A stretch of DNA of 44,245 nucleotides, from NCBI RefSeq assembly GCF_000308695.1, contig NZ_BAGG01000016.1, forward strand, positions 1 to 44,245. Reading direction: 5' to 3'. Each line of letters starts with the position of its first letter. The first letter of the stretch is position 1. The translations under genes and the position numbers were made by a program. Below the pieces are notes generated by a model. That model was not told the DNA's origin. It ran no database searches and saw nothing but the letters and a program-made list of their open reading frames with translations. Origin of the DNA: Nocardia takedensis NBRC 100417. GTDB lineage: Bacteria; Actinomycetota; Actinomycetes; Mycobacteriales; Mycobacteriaceae. Positions 32,483 through 41,281 of this stretch are shown one piece after another.

Positions 32483-33838
32483 CTACTCGTATCTCGCCCC
32501 GTTCCAGCGCAAGACTTTCTTGGTGATCGTTCCGCCCGCGCAGTCGGGTCGGCAGTCGTTGCTGGACTGCTCGATGGCGTAGCGGCCGTCACCACCCGGC
32601 GGGACGAGTTCGGCGTAATAGTAGGCGTGGGTGGTGGATTGATAGTTCGGTCCGTCCTCGTCGGTCCAGCCGATGTTCGCGTACCCGCGGTCGGTGGGAA
32701 CGAGAGTGAGTACCCCGTTGTAGCGTCCGGGGTTGTAGGTGAGAAAGACATTGTTGGTCGAATCCGTCACCGGTTCGGCGAACTCGAGTTCTTCGCCGTA
32801 GACGCTGATTTTCTGGACCAACAGCTTCGATCCCCGTTTGTCGACCACCGCGACGCATCCCTCGCCGGACAAACTCGCGCGAGTCGGCCGACTCAGCCCG
32901 ACCGTGACCTGGCCCAGCGTCGGATGCTCGATCTTGCGCTGCTCATCGATTCTTCCGCACAGCGAGGAAAGCCCGCTCTGGGCTCCGATTCTCGTGAACA
33001 GCGCGATCTCGTAGGCGCCCGATCCGAGCGCGAGAGTGGACAGCGTGTCACCGATGACGACGGTCGCTTGCGCCACTCCCAGGACCCGAAGCAGCAGGAA
33101 TCGGATCGAGCGGAGCTTGTCCGTGATCGCATGCGTGCGCTGTAATTCGCTCCACGCTTGCTCGGAAATATGTCCGCTGATCTCCCCCAGGATGTCGGGT
33201 GCGCTCTGAATGGCGCATCCCACGATCCGCGCGACACCCGCCGCCACCGCTGTCGCGTCCGAGGCGGTCACCGCGGCATTCGCGCCCTCACCGAAACACA
33301 CGCCCATGATGCCCATCTCGATGGCGGTGAGTGCGGTGACGTCGTCGAAGTGTTCGGCGAGCGCGGTCCAGATCAGCCCGTAGGCGACCGCCGAGGTCGA
33401 CACTTTCGTCGTGATCTTCGCGACCGGTTGCCCCGTCAGCGATTGTTCGGTGAATCCGATATCCACCCCGGCCCCCGGCGGTAGTACCCACGTGCGGGGA
33501 CGTTCCGGCGCGGGAACGCCGAAGAATTCGGTCGTGGCGGTGAGGAATTCGGAGATGACGTTGCTCGGCAACCCGGAGTAGGCATCCAGGTGGGCCCATG
33601 TCGGCGTCACCGGCGCGGTGACGATCATCGCCACGCCGCGATTGTTCCGGATCTTCACCACCGCGGTGTCCCGATCGGCGGGGTCGGCTCCGGTGCAGAC
33701 CAGCATCGGAGCATCCTTGCCCTCCAGGAAGACGGGATCTTCGATCCAGTCCGGCCGCGGTTGGGTGTCGCAGGACGGCGCATTGGTCCGCAGTCCGACC
33801 GCGGAGGTGAGGAAGTGGTTCGCCTCGGCGGCGAACAC
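32483..33838 (-). CDS. Downstream part of a split exported protein, unknown function
   Basis: 451 residues if started at GTG 33838, which immediately follows an amber stop in the same frame. It lacks any signal peptide although its composition is that of an exported protein: NAPSCDTQPRPDW, VCTGADPADRDTAV, FGVPAPERPRTWVLPPGAG, and a C-terminal strand-rich domain with paired cysteines (NDCRPDCAGG). The middle (about 150-260) is helical and alanine-rich. It is best read as the continuation of the lipoprotein 33839-34321; the GTG start would be forced. No family recognised. Confidence 0.6.
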   Translation of the reverse strand: MFAAEANHFLTSAVGLRTNAPSCDTQPRPDWIEDPVFLEGKDAPMLVCTGADPADRDTAVVKIRNNRGVAMIVTAPVTPTWAHLDAYSGLPSNVISEFLTATTEFFGVPAPERPRTWVLPPGAGVDIGFTEQSLTGQPVAKITTKVSTSAVAYGLIWTALAEHFDDVTALTAIEMGIMGVCFGEGANAAVTASDATAVAAGVARIVGCAIQSAPDILGEISGHISEQAWSELQRTHAITDKLRSIRFLLLRVLGVAQATVVIGDTLSTLALGSGAYEIALFTRIGAQSGLSSLCGRIDEQRKIEHPTLGQVTVGLSRPTRASLSGEGCVAVVDKRGSKLLVQKISVYGEELEFAEPVTDSTNNVFLTYNPGRYNGVLTLVPTDRGYANIGWTDEDGPNYQSTTHAYYYAELVPPGGDGRYAIEQSSNDCRPDCAGGTITKKVLRWNGARYE

Positions 33839-34321
33839 CTACCACCAGGTGAGATGCGGAATCCGCGCGGTAGCGATCCGCCTATCCCCGTCGAGTTGCG
33901 CCGCGACCACCGTCGCCGCTTCGGCCGTATCCGCGACCCCGGGTGTGCCGACGAAGTAGACCTCGACACCGTTCGGCACCGGTTCCGACAGTCGGTACGT
34001 GAACTCCAACGGCGTCGACGGTTGACCCGTTGACATCGTGAGGTCGGCGCGACTCAGCGCCGGATTCTCGTCCCGTTCCGGCGCGGCCCGCACGGTGAAG
34101 GTGGCACCTCCCGGCGCTGACGGGACCTTCACCGTCCACGCCTCGGACACCGCGACTTCCGTGTCCGCGCTCGATGACAACGCCACCACCTGCTCCTTGA
34201 TCGGCGGCCCGGCCGGCGGCGGCCCACCATTCCCGGAGTCTCCCTGCGAACCAGCACATCCCGGCAGCACACAAGCGAGCACGAGAACGATCATCGGAGA
34301 GCCGAAACGAATACCGCGCAT
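33839..34321 (-). CDS. Lipoprotein N-terminal part, interrupted by in-frame TAG
   Basis: 160 residues. A lipoprotein signal sequence (SPMIVLVLACVLPGCAGSQG) places the lipid-modified Cys near residue 22. A beta-rich domain follows (EAWTVKVPSAPGGATFTVRA; TPLEFTYRLSEPVPNGVEVY) and stops at PHLTWW. The TAG at 33841-33839 is followed directly and in frame by an open 451-codon frame, so the original product was probably about 612 residues. As it stands it is either a truncated lipoprotein, a pseudogene, or a case of readthrough or sequencing error. Confidence 0.6.
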   Translation of the reverse strand: MRGIRFGSPMIVLVLACVLPGCAGSQGDSGNGGPPPAGPPIKEQVVALSSSADTEVAVSEAWTVKVPSAPGGATFTVRAAPERDENPALSRADLTMSTGQPSTPLEFTYRLSEPVPNGVEVYFVGTPGVADTAEAATVVAAQLDGDRRIATARIPHLTWW

Positions 34322-34697
34322 GGAGCCTCCCGGTCGCGGAACAGGGCTCCGTCGACGCTAACTCCGGACCCATTGCCGTGGGTGTCGGTCGAACGGATGA
34401 TTCTTGTCCTGCTGATCCGTCGCTATCGCGTCGCACAGCGCCTCGGCGGTCCCGTCCGGACCGAATCGGCCCACGACCCCGTGGTGGTGCGCCATTCGCG
34501 GCGGGGGCCGAGTCTGTCGTACCGCTGTGTCATGGTCGCGGTATGCAGGCACTCGATAAAGACCAGATCGCGGCGGTGAGCGGTTCCCGCTAGTCCCTGG
34601 TCGAGGTCGTCGGCGCTGCTCCCAGCTCATCCCGATGCGCCAGGATTGTCGAACATCCGGATCCGGCTGCGGCCAGGTGGCGACATTCGAGGAGTGG
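34322..34697. other. Intergenic region around a micro-ORF
   Basis: About 375 bases between the lipoprotein start and the exporter stop. Apart from the 16-codon frame at 34543 nothing recognisable was found. Confidence 0.5.
34543..34593 (+). CDS. Putative micro-ORF resembling a double-glycine-type leader
   Basis: ATG to TAG encodes MQALDKDQIAAVSGSR, 16 residues. The pattern L-x3-Q-I-x2-V-S-G matches leader peptides of bacteriocins and other exported peptides, which normally end in GG and continue into a core peptide; here Ser-Arg and a stop follow. GCGGT but no strong ribosome site precedes it. An ABC exporter without a peptidase domain lies just downstream on the other strand. Could be chance or a decayed precursor. 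Confidence 0.25.
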   Translation: MQALDKDQIAAVSGSR

Positions 34698-36479
34698 TCA
34701 GTGAACGGCCATGTCCTCCCCGAGGAATCCACCCGACTGATGCCGCCACAGCTGCGAATATGGCCCCTGCGCGCCCAACAGTTCCTCGTGGGTTCCTTGC
34801 TCGACTATCCGCCCGTGATCCAGTACCACCAGCTTGTCCATCCCGGCCACGGTGCTGAGCCGATGCGCGACGACCAGCGCCGTCCGTCCCTCCATCAACT
34901 CCCACAGGGCCTGCTGCACGAGCACTTCACTTTCGGAGTCGAGCGCGCTGGTCGCCTCGTCCAGGAGCAGGATGGGCGCGTCCCGCAGGATCGCCCGCGC
35001 CAGCGCGACCCGCTGCCGCTGCCCGCCGGACAGCTTCACGCCGCGCTCACCGATGAGCGTGTCCATGCCTTGCGGCAGCGCGTCCACGAATTCGGTGACG
35101 TGCGCGGCCGCGGCGGCCCGCAGCACTTCCTCGTCGGTGGCGTCGGGCCGCGCGAACCGGATGTTCTCGCCGAGCGTCCGATGGAACATGGCCGGGTCCT
35201 GCGGCACGTAGGCGATCAGACTGCGCAGATCCGCCTGCCGCAGCCGGGAGATGTCCTGTCCGCCGATCCGGATCGTGCCGGACTGGATGTCCATCAACCG
35301 CAGCAGCAGTTGCGTGATGGTCGTCTTGCCGCCGCCGGACCGCCCGACCAGCCCGACCTTCGCGCCGCCTGCCACCTCCAGATCGAACCCGTGGAACAGT
35401 TGCCGCGCACCACCGTGCGTGAACTCCACTGCTTCGAACCGCACATCGAAACCGTTCGGCCGCAATGGTTCCGGCTTCTCGATATCGAGCACCGTCGGTT
35501 CGTCCAACAGCAGTTCGGTGAACTGCGCGGCCTCGGTCAGCACCGTCTCCAACCGCCGGTAGATCTGGTTGAACCGGAACATGATCGTGGTGGCGTTGAA
35601 GTAATAGGTGAACACCACCACGATGGCCTCCACCCCGATACCCCTGCCCGCGAGGCCGAGCGCGACCACCAACCCCAACACATTCGTGATCACCAACAGC
35701 GGCGCCACCAACGTATCGATCCGCAGATTCGCGTAATCCCAGCTGCGCAGCGACTTCCGCCGCGACGAGGCAACCCGCCGCCGATGCTCGGCCGCCTCCT
35801 GCGCTTCCGCGGCGAAGGCCCGCACCACCTGCATATTCGCCAGACTGTCGGCCACATGCCCGGAAACCCGCGCGACCGCGGCCTCCCGATCGTCGACGAG
35901 TTCCTGCCGCTTCCGAATCAACGGCAAGATGACAACGCCGGTCACCACGATCATCCCCACCAGCACCACGACCAGCCACGGGTCGTAGCGCCACAACACC
36001 GCCGAAGCGAACACCAACGGCACCAGCGACGCCACGACCTCGAACGCGATGGTGTCCACGAACTGCTCGAACCGCGTCGCGAAACTCAACGACCGTTTCG
36101 TCAGCGACCCCGCGAAGTTGTTGTGGAAGAACGCCGCATCCTTCGCCAACAACTCATCCATCGCGAGCACATACAGCTGCTCGATCCCATACGCGTCCAC
36201 CCGGTTCATGCAGTGGAACCCGATGCGCCACAACACTTCCGCCAACAACAGGCTGCCACCGAACGCGAGCACATACGGAGCCAACACCCCGAAACCCGCA
36301 TCCCCGGTCGTTGCCACCTTCCCGACCACCATCGCCACGATCAACGGCGCGACATACAGATTGCACACATTGCCCAACGCCGGCGCCAGCAACGCCGGCA
36401 CCGCCATCATCTTCCGCGTGGCCAACTCCCGACCATAGAGCCGCACCACCAACTTCACCGCACTCGTCCCCGAACTCAT
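34698..36479 (-). CDS. ABC exporter half-transporter (membrane domain fused to ATPase)
   Basis: 593 residues from ATG 36479, with GGGGG upstream. About six membrane segments fill residues 1-320 (for example WLVVVLVGMIVVTGVVILPL and IGVEAIVVVFTYYFNATTIM). The ATPase domain has Walker A GRSGGGKTT, Q-loop VPQDPAMFHRT, signature KLSGGQRQR, Walker B ILLLDEATSALD and switch AHRLST. This is the type I exporter architecture, working as a homodimer. There is no N-terminal C39 peptidase. Substrate unknown; lipid, siderophore or peptide export are all possible. It has no close operon partner. Confidence 0.9.
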   Translation of the reverse strand: MSSGTSAVKLVVRLYGRELATRKMMAVPALLAPALGNVCNLYVAPLIVAMVVGKVATTGDAGFGVLAPYVLAFGGSLLLAEVLWRIGFHCMNRVDAYGIEQLYVLAMDELLAKDAAFFHNNFAGSLTKRSLSFATRFEQFVDTIAFEVVASLVPLVFASAVLWRYDPWLVVVLVGMIVVTGVVILPLIRKRQELVDDREAAVARVSGHVADSLANMQVVRAFAAEAQEAAEHRRRVASSRRKSLRSWDYANLRIDTLVAPLLVITNVLGLVVALGLAGRGIGVEAIVVVFTYYFNATTIMFRFNQIYRRLETVLTEAAQFTELLLDEPTVLDIEKPEPLRPNGFDVRFEAVEFTHGGARQLFHGFDLEVAGGAKVGLVGRSGGGKTTITQLLLRLMDIQSGTIRIGGQDISRLRQADLRSLIAYVPQDPAMFHRTLGENIRFARPDATDEEVLRAAAAAHVTEFVDALPQGMDTLIGERGVKLSGGQRQRVALARAILRDAPILLLDEATSALDSESEVLVQQALWELMEGRTALVVAHRLSTVAGMDKLVVLDHGRIVEQGTHEELLGAQGPYSQLWRHQSGGFLGEDMAVH

Positions 36480-36729
36480 GCTCCCCCTTCTCGTCTCGAA
36501 CCCGAGCGATGCAGGTGAGCAATGATCCCGTGCCGGGGCGGTCCACCGCCACCGAATATTCGTCGAGGGATGTCTATAGGTCGCCGGTGTCGATTTGCCG
36601 AAGAAGCCCTCTTGGCTGGATCGAGGAAGCCCGGCGTCGGTTGTCGATGGCGGTGGCGCGGGCTTCGCCGAAACCGGACTTCGGTGTCGCCCGCCCTTCA
36701 CGCCTGCCATCGGCTCGGCCTGGCCGCAA

Positions 36730-36753
36730 GGTTATGGTGCGGGTACCATAACC
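36730..36753 (+). promoter_or_regulatory. VapB operator overlapping a likely leaderless promoter
   Basis: GGTTATGGT (36730-36738) and ACCATAACC (36745-36753) form a perfect 9+6+9 inverted repeat ending two bases before the vapB ATG. TACCAT at 36744-36749 fits the actinobacterial TANNNT -10, seven bases before the ATG, and there is no ribosome site. This suggests a leaderless transcript repressed by VapB or VapBC bound across the -10. Confidence 0.75.
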
Positions 36754-36755
36754 AT

Positions 36756-37007
36756 ATGGCCTTGAAAAAGACGACCGTGATGGTCGACGAGGAGGATCTC
36801 GAGCTGGTGAAACAGGCGGCGGCGCGCGAAGGCCGCCCGGAGTCCGAGTATTTTCGCGAAGCGTTTCACCTCGCGGCGATTCGTACTCGTCGCTGGGAAG
36901 AGGAATGGGACATTCCGGTACTCGATTACGGCCATGCGGTGACGGCTGATGAGATCGACAGCGCTTTGCGACAGGGTATCGCCGTCGCCGAACCCGACGC
37001 GGAATGA
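36756..37007 (+). CDS. vapB: Ribbon-helix-helix antitoxin of a VapBC-type module
   Basis: 83 residues. The N-terminal KKTTVMVDEEDLELVKQAAA then REGRPESEYFREAF is a ribbon-helix-helix DNA-binding domain. The C-terminal half (EEEWDIPVLDYGHAVTADEI) is acidic, as expected for a toxin-binding tail. Start ATG 36756 lacks a ribosome site and lies directly after a perfect palindrome, indicating autoregulation and leaderless translation. The stop overlaps the toxin start (ATGA). It should neutralise the PIN ribonuclease and repress the operon. Confidence 0.87.
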   Translation: MALKKTTVMVDEEDLELVKQAAAREGRPESEYFREAFHLAAIRTRRWEEEWDIPVLDYGHAVTADEIDSALRQGIAVAEPDAE

Positions 37008-37438
37008 TCGTCGTCGGTGATACATCGGGACTGGTTGCCGCCTTCAACTCCGCGGATCCCGAACACATCAACGCGCGCGCAGCATTGCAACAGGCGGCTC
37101 TTACCGTGGTCTCTCCGCTCGTCCTCCTCGAAGTCGAACATGTCACTACCCGCAATCTGAACCGTCCGGCGGCCTACGCGGTCAATGACTGGCTCTTGGG
37201 CCAAGAGCGCACCGGCCGGATCGAAGTGCCCACGGTTTCCGCGGATCTGCTGCGGATCGCGCGCCGAGTACAGAATCGCTACCTCGCCCTGCGCTTGGAT
37301 CTAACCGACGCGACCAACGTCGCCTTGGCCGAACGATACGAAACGACGGAAATTTTGACCCTCGACCGCCGCGACTTCCGTGCGATCACGCCGCTCACGG
37401 GCCACGCCGCTTTTCGCTTGCTACCCGATGACCTCTAG
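37004..37438 (+). CDS. vapC: PIN-domain ribonuclease toxin (VapC-type)
   Basis: 144 residues. Acidic active-site residues are in place: D6 in VVGDTSGLVAAF, E43 in PLVLLEVEH, D102 in LDLTDATNVALAERY, and D121/D124 in ILTLDRRDF. This is the metal-dependent PIN RNase fold that cleaves tRNA or rRNA when freed from its antitoxin. Overlap with vapB couples their translation. It marks the start of the accessory part of the window. Confidence 0.9.
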   Translation: MIVVGDTSGLVAAFNSADPEHINARAALQQAALTVVSPLVLLEVEHVTTRNLNRPAAYAVNDWLLGQERTGRIEVPTVSADLLRIARRVQNRYLALRLDLTDATNVALAERYETTEILTLDRRDFRAITPLTGHAAFRLLPDDL

Positions 37439-37528
37439 CGTTCCGGGCGGGAGTTCACTGGCAATCCCCCGGAAATACGGCGATCTCGGACGTTGCCGTG
37501 AAGTCCAGGAAGCAGTACCGCCAGGTTC

Positions 37529-38176
37529 TCAGTATTCGAGGTCGGCCCAGCCGATGGTGAGTGGGAAGGGGTGGTTCAGCTCGATTTCGGGGTGGACGGT
37601 CGGGGACCACTCACTGACCAGTGCGTACTGCCGCGGGCGCAATGGGGTCACGCCGGACGGAAGGTTTGTTGGAGTCGCCAGCACGTAGGTGAAGATGGTG
37701 TCGATCCGGCGGCCTTCGCGATCGAGCAGCACCTCCCAGTACTCGTCGATCTCGGCCTCGGCGTAGCGCGCCTGTTTCGTCAGCATTTGGCCGATGTGGT
37801 TGGACGGGGAGAGCACTTCGCCGACGATGATGACGTCCTCGGCGAAGATCGGCGTCCACGGCTCGTCTGGGCAGTGATAGACCATGAAATCCGGGGTGAG
37901 GAAATCATCCTTGGCGCGACTCAGGAAAACATTGGTCTTGGTATCCACCTGCCAGCATTCACCGGGACGGGCTTTCATGCTGCGTCGCGCCGCGGTCTCC
38001 AGTGCGTTGCGCAGGCGAGTGGCGAAGCGCTGGTGTTCCGGCGGACCGGTACGAACCCACACCGGGCGACCTTTGATCAATTCGATGCGTTCTGACTGGT
38101 CGGGGGGTAGGGAGCTCAACTCATCCCAGGTCATGCGATCGGGCAACGGGGGGACCTCTGTCGACGGGTTCGACAT
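37529..38176 (-). CDS. Uma2-family (DUF820) putative PD-(D/E)XK endonuclease
   Basis: 215 residues from ATG 38176, with AGGAGG eight bases upstream. It has the Uma2 core: MTWDELSSLPPDQSERIELI with GRPVWV, catalytic Asp in FLTPDFMVY, Glu in IIVGEVLSPSNH, and Lys in MLTKQARYAEAEIDEYWEVL. The family is classed with restriction-like nucleases, but its role is still unclear. It is divergent from a small helix-turn-helix protein, 32 bases between starts. An in-frame extension to 38794 is low-complexity and is rejected. Confidence 0.85.
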   Translation of the reverse strand: MSNPSTEVPPLPDRMTWDELSSLPPDQSERIELIKGRPVWVRTGPPEHQRFATRLRNALETAARRSMKARPGECWQVDTKTNVFLSRAKDDFLTPDFMVYHCPDEPWTPIFAEDVIIVGEVLSPSNHIGQMLTKQARYAEAEIDEYWEVLLDREGRRIDTIFTYVLATPTNLPSGVTPLRPRQYALVSEWSPTVHPEIELNHPFPLTIGWADLEY

Positions 38177-38208
38177 TTGTCGTTCCTCCTCGCGCCAGGT
38201 GGATTCTG

Positions 38209-38694
38209 GTGCGCCTCCGTGAATCCCTTTCAAGTTTTCCCGCACCGTTGGCGCGGTTGGTTCGGGAGTTGGGGGAGGAGCTGGAAGTTGGAGTCGAAGG
38301 CGCCGAGGCGAAAGTTTGCGAGAAGTCTGGCGATGAAGTGGCGTATCGGCCGAACCGGAAGTTGCAGCCAGACGAGGTTGTGCTATTGGTGGAGCAGTGT
38401 CAGCGCGGGGCTTCGATGATGGAGCTGGCTGCTGAGTATGGACTACATCGGAACACGGTCGAGGCTCACCTACGGCGAGCGGGTGTGGCGAAACGACCGA
38501 TGGTGAAGATGACGGAGCGGTTGGTGGAACGAGCGACGAGGTTGTACGTCGAGGAGTTGTGGACGACGGCGCGGATCGGCAAGGAGCTGGGGGTTGATGC
38601 GAGCACGGTAGCGAAGGCGTTGAAGCGGGCGGGGGTGAGGATGCGACCGGCGGTGGCGGAGCGGGGGGATCAGGAACGGAAGCTTCCTGATTAG
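38209..38694 (+). CDS. Protein with two recombinase-type helix-turn-helix motifs
   Basis: 161 residues from GTG 38209, with AGGTGG six bases upstream. After a variable N-terminus, QCQRGASMMELAAEYGLHRN then TVEAHLRRAGV is one HTH. TARIGKELGVDASTVAKALK then RAGVRMRP is a second. Both resemble the HTH modules at the C-terminus of actinobacterial serine recombinases and their detached relatives. No catalytic domain is present. It may be a stand-alone regulator of the divergent Uma2 gene or a remnant of a recombinase. The N-terminal boundary is uncertain. Confidence 0.65.
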   Translation: MRLRESLSSFPAPLARLVRELGEELEVGVEGAEAKVCEKSGDEVAYRPNRKLQPDEVVLLVEQCQRGASMMELAAEYGLHRNTVEAHLRRAGVAKRPMVKMTERLVERATRLYVEELWTTARIGKELGVDASTVAKALKRAGVRMRPAVAERGDQERKLPD

Positions 38695-38838
38695 GCGCCG
38701 ATGCTTTCTTCCTCCGATTCCTGATTTGCTTGTACTTCTTTATGCCTATGGCTGACGGACGATAGAAATTGCTAGGGAGCCCGATACTGCACAATCCCAG
38801 CAGGAACCTTAAAGAAAAAGAATAGCTGATCGACTAGG

Positions 38839-38879
38839 CCCCGGCTGAGCAGTAGCGATCCCTTGCTGCTCAGCCGGGG
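38839..38879. terminator. Long perfect hairpin downstream of the OLD gene
   Basis: CCCCGGCTGAGCAG (38839-38852) pairs with CTGCTCAGCCGGGG (38866-38879), a 14-base-pair stem with a 13-base loop. It lies between the HTH gene and the OLD stop at 38962. No T-tract on either side; terminator role is likely but not certain. The 267-base gap holds no gene. Confidence 0.65.
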
Positions 38880-38961
38880 TTACTCGGTCGCAATCCCTAT
38901 GCGATGTCTTCCAGAAGTCGATGCCCGATCGGTCATTGCCTATCTACGATTTTGGGATACG

Positions 38962-40950
38962 TCAGTATTTCGACGCAAATCCTGCTATCTTTTCTAAGCA
39001 TGTTTTTAGCGCCGCAGGCATAGTTTCCAGGTTTACCGCATAGGCTGCAGCTCGATAGTGAGCCATCTTTTTCGTTCGCAGCTGGCCGCCGACAGCTGTC
39101 AGCTGACCGACGAAGTCGGGCCACTTCTCAAGCTCTGACTCAATATCGTCATGCCAAAGTGTAAAGTCTGGCGTCGACAGCGAATCGCCCTCGAACTTGG
39201 CACCCGACGCAACACCGCCAGGAAGCCAACCAATGACTTCCCCTGTCTGTTTCCGATTGCTTTCTAACGCGTCGAGTTGTCCCGTCGATCCCGGCTGATG
39301 CTTTTCGCTACGCAACGAGCACAAAGCGTCTCCATCGACAACCACATATATCGGTACCGCGAGCGCCTGCAAGATTGCACTGGGCACGCGAAGGTTCCCC
39401 TTGCCTCCCATACACAGAACCGATACACCAGCCGCGTCAAGTGGCATACTGCAGCGTTCTGCTAGAGCTTCGATCACAACCTTGTCAGTATCACCCTCGA
39501 CGAGTACAACTCGATCGGAGAAGAATCCCTCCGAGAAGGAGGTAGGCAGCTGCTTGGCCACCACCACATTGACATTCTCTTCATTCTTGCCGATATCTGC
39601 CGCGATCTCAGCAATCGAAGTGCTCTTAATTGTCGATTGGTTGCCGACGATCCCGAACCGTCGCAAGGCCGAGAATTGCTCTGGGCGCACGAAGTACGGG
39701 CTGTGGGTGGCAACAATCACCTGGACATTCGGTTCCTGTGCCAGATTCGTCAGCACCCGAGCAAACGTTCGCGCTCTCACTGGGTGCTGGTAAATTTCGG
39801 GCTCCTCGATGCAGATAATCAGCGAAGGAAGTTGTTCCAACTCTGCGGCCAGTCGAGCATCGGCATCTTCGACTTCCTCGCCGTCCTGGATGACATGGCT
39901 GTCTGCGGCGCTTGTGGCGTCTGGAACCATCGCCTGCAACATCGTCATCATGATCGCACGCTGTGTCCCATGGCCTTGCCTTGCAACATCATTTGCGATG
40001 CCGTTGACGATCACATCGGTCCTCACCGACACCGTCGACCTGGGTTGCCATTCCGGAATATCGGGGGTGAACTTGATCGACGTTCCAGGAATGAACTGGT
40101 CAAGCCGCGCGTTGATCCGTGCTGCTTGGACATCAGTCGACTTGGCGACTCCTTCCCGAACAGACTTCTGCAACTCGTCGATCGCGTCGCTATGTTTCAC
40201 CCGCCAGTCTGCATGGGCCTTTTCACCGGCTGCAGCCATCAGCGCTCCGACCAGTTCGTTGAGAGCGGTCTTCTTTCCAATCGCTCCTACTTCGCCCGCG
40301 ATGTTCAACGCGGCCGGCACAAAGACCATGCGGCAGCATTGGTTGATGACTGCCGTCCCAATAGCGCCGAAGAGATGAGAAGCATCGACATCGGAAGTCT
40401 GCTCTAGTTTGTCCGCATTCGACAGATCTGCCTCCCAATCCTCAAGCGCGGTGAGTATGGCTGCCTTCGCTGCTTTACTGCCGAGGTCGGGAAGCTCTGG
40501 AAATTTTTCTCGCAACGCGGTGTATGCGGGGCGGTACTCGCCCACTCTCGTTCCGTCGCGTGCCTCCGCGAAACCTGGTCCTTGCATGGCATTGCCGACG
40601 ATCTTCTCTTTGCCGTCGACCGCTGTCCAGGTACGCCTAAATGTCGCCTGCTCGCCCAACCCGTATCTTCCGAGCCGTTGCCGGTCGGCCGGGGTAAGGG
40701 AATCGAAGGTCACCATGACAGATATGTAGCGCTGATCGTCTTCCACGACCGGCTCCGGCTCGGGCGAGCTTCCATCCCGATATACGTCCGCAATGCCTAG
40801 ACCGCCGCCCTTGAAAAACCAGTCGAGCGCATACACCACCGAGGACTTGCCGGATCCATTGGGACCTATCAACGCCGTATAGTCGTCAAGACTGATATCC
40901 AAGTCTTGTATACTTCGGTAGTTCTTTATATTGATTCGTCTGATATACAC
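38962..40950 (-). CDS. OLD-family ATP-dependent endonuclease (SMC-like ATPase plus TOPRIM)
   Basis: 662 residues from GTG 40950. The N-terminal SMC/ABC-type ATPase has K35 in Walker A LIGPNGSGKSSVV. The signature-like QGHGTQRAIM lies near 330, Walker B LIICIEEPEIYQHP near 395 and H-loop IVATHSPYFVRP near 430. The C-terminal TOPRIM nuclease has its Glu near residue 484 (VVLVEGDTDKVVIEALAE) and an acidic pair in IYVVVDGDAL. OLD proteins include P2 Old and the GajA subunit of Gabija and act in phage defence. No UvrD-like helicase, reverse transcriptase or AriA-type partner adjoins it, so it appears solitary. Base composition is visibly lower in GC and codon choice less biased than in the rest of the window, indicating recent transfer. 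Confidence 0.9.
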   Translation of the reverse strand: MYIRRINIKNYRSIQDLDISLDDYTALIGPNGSGKSSVVYALDWFFKGGGLGIADVYRDGSSPEPEPVVEDDQRYISVMVTFDSLTPADRQRLGRYGLGEQATFRRTWTAVDGKEKIVGNAMQGPGFAEARDGTRVGEYRPAYTALREKFPELPDLGSKAAKAAILTALEDWEADLSNADKLEQTSDVDASHLFGAIGTAVINQCCRMVFVPAALNIAGEVGAIGKKTALNELVGALMAAAGEKAHADWRVKHSDAIDELQKSVREGVAKSTDVQAARINARLDQFIPGTSIKFTPDIPEWQPRSTVSVRTDVIVNGIANDVARQGHGTQRAIMMTMLQAMVPDATSAADSHVIQDGEEVEDADARLAAELEQLPSLIICIEEPEIYQHPVRARTFARVLTNLAQEPNVQVIVATHSPYFVRPEQFSALRRFGIVGNQSTIKSTSIAEIAADIGKNEENVNVVVAKQLPTSFSEGFFSDRVVLVEGDTDKVVIEALAERCSMPLDAAGVSVLCMGGKGNLRVPSAILQALAVPIYVVVDGDALCSLRSEKHQPGSTGQLDALESNRKQTGEVIGWLPGGVASGAKFEGDSLSTPDFTLWHDDIESELEKWPDFVGQLTAVGGQLRTKKMAHYRAAAYAVNLETMPAALKTCLEKIAGFASKY

Positions 40951-41281
40951 CTGAGGGCTTCTCCAATGAGTCCATTATCTCATATTCGGCGAATTTGGCC
41001 TTGCTGAGCTTTGCGCGGCAGCCCTTGGCAACATGCGCAAGCGGCTACTCGCGGGTGAACTACCGCGACGTTCCCGCAGGCCATGTTTGGCGTGCGCTCC
41101 AGTCGCGTTGAAGAGCTGGTGACCGCATCATCATGGAGAGTGGAGTCTCGCGATCGCCAGGGGGAACAAAGCGAGATTTCGAACCCAAGCCGGCGGGCAG
41201 GGAACCGTGCACCCAGCGGATTGGTGTGGATGAGCCGAACGGCGCCGATTGCGGACAGCGGCCCCGTTAGGCTTCTGTCAA
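40951..41281. other. Intergenic, no gene recognised
   Basis: About 330 bases upstream of the OLD gene. An 84-codon forward frame from 41083 has no protein features. Probably promoter plus decayed sequence. Confidence 0.5.

Noticed and set aside
37529..38794. 421-residue version of the Uma2 protein
   Set aside because: The extra N-terminus is proline/serine low-complexity and overlaps the divergent HTH gene; ATG 38176 has an AGGAGG site.
38962..40950. Gabija system
   Set aside because: OLD protein alone; no UvrD/GajB-like helicase gene adjoins it within the window.
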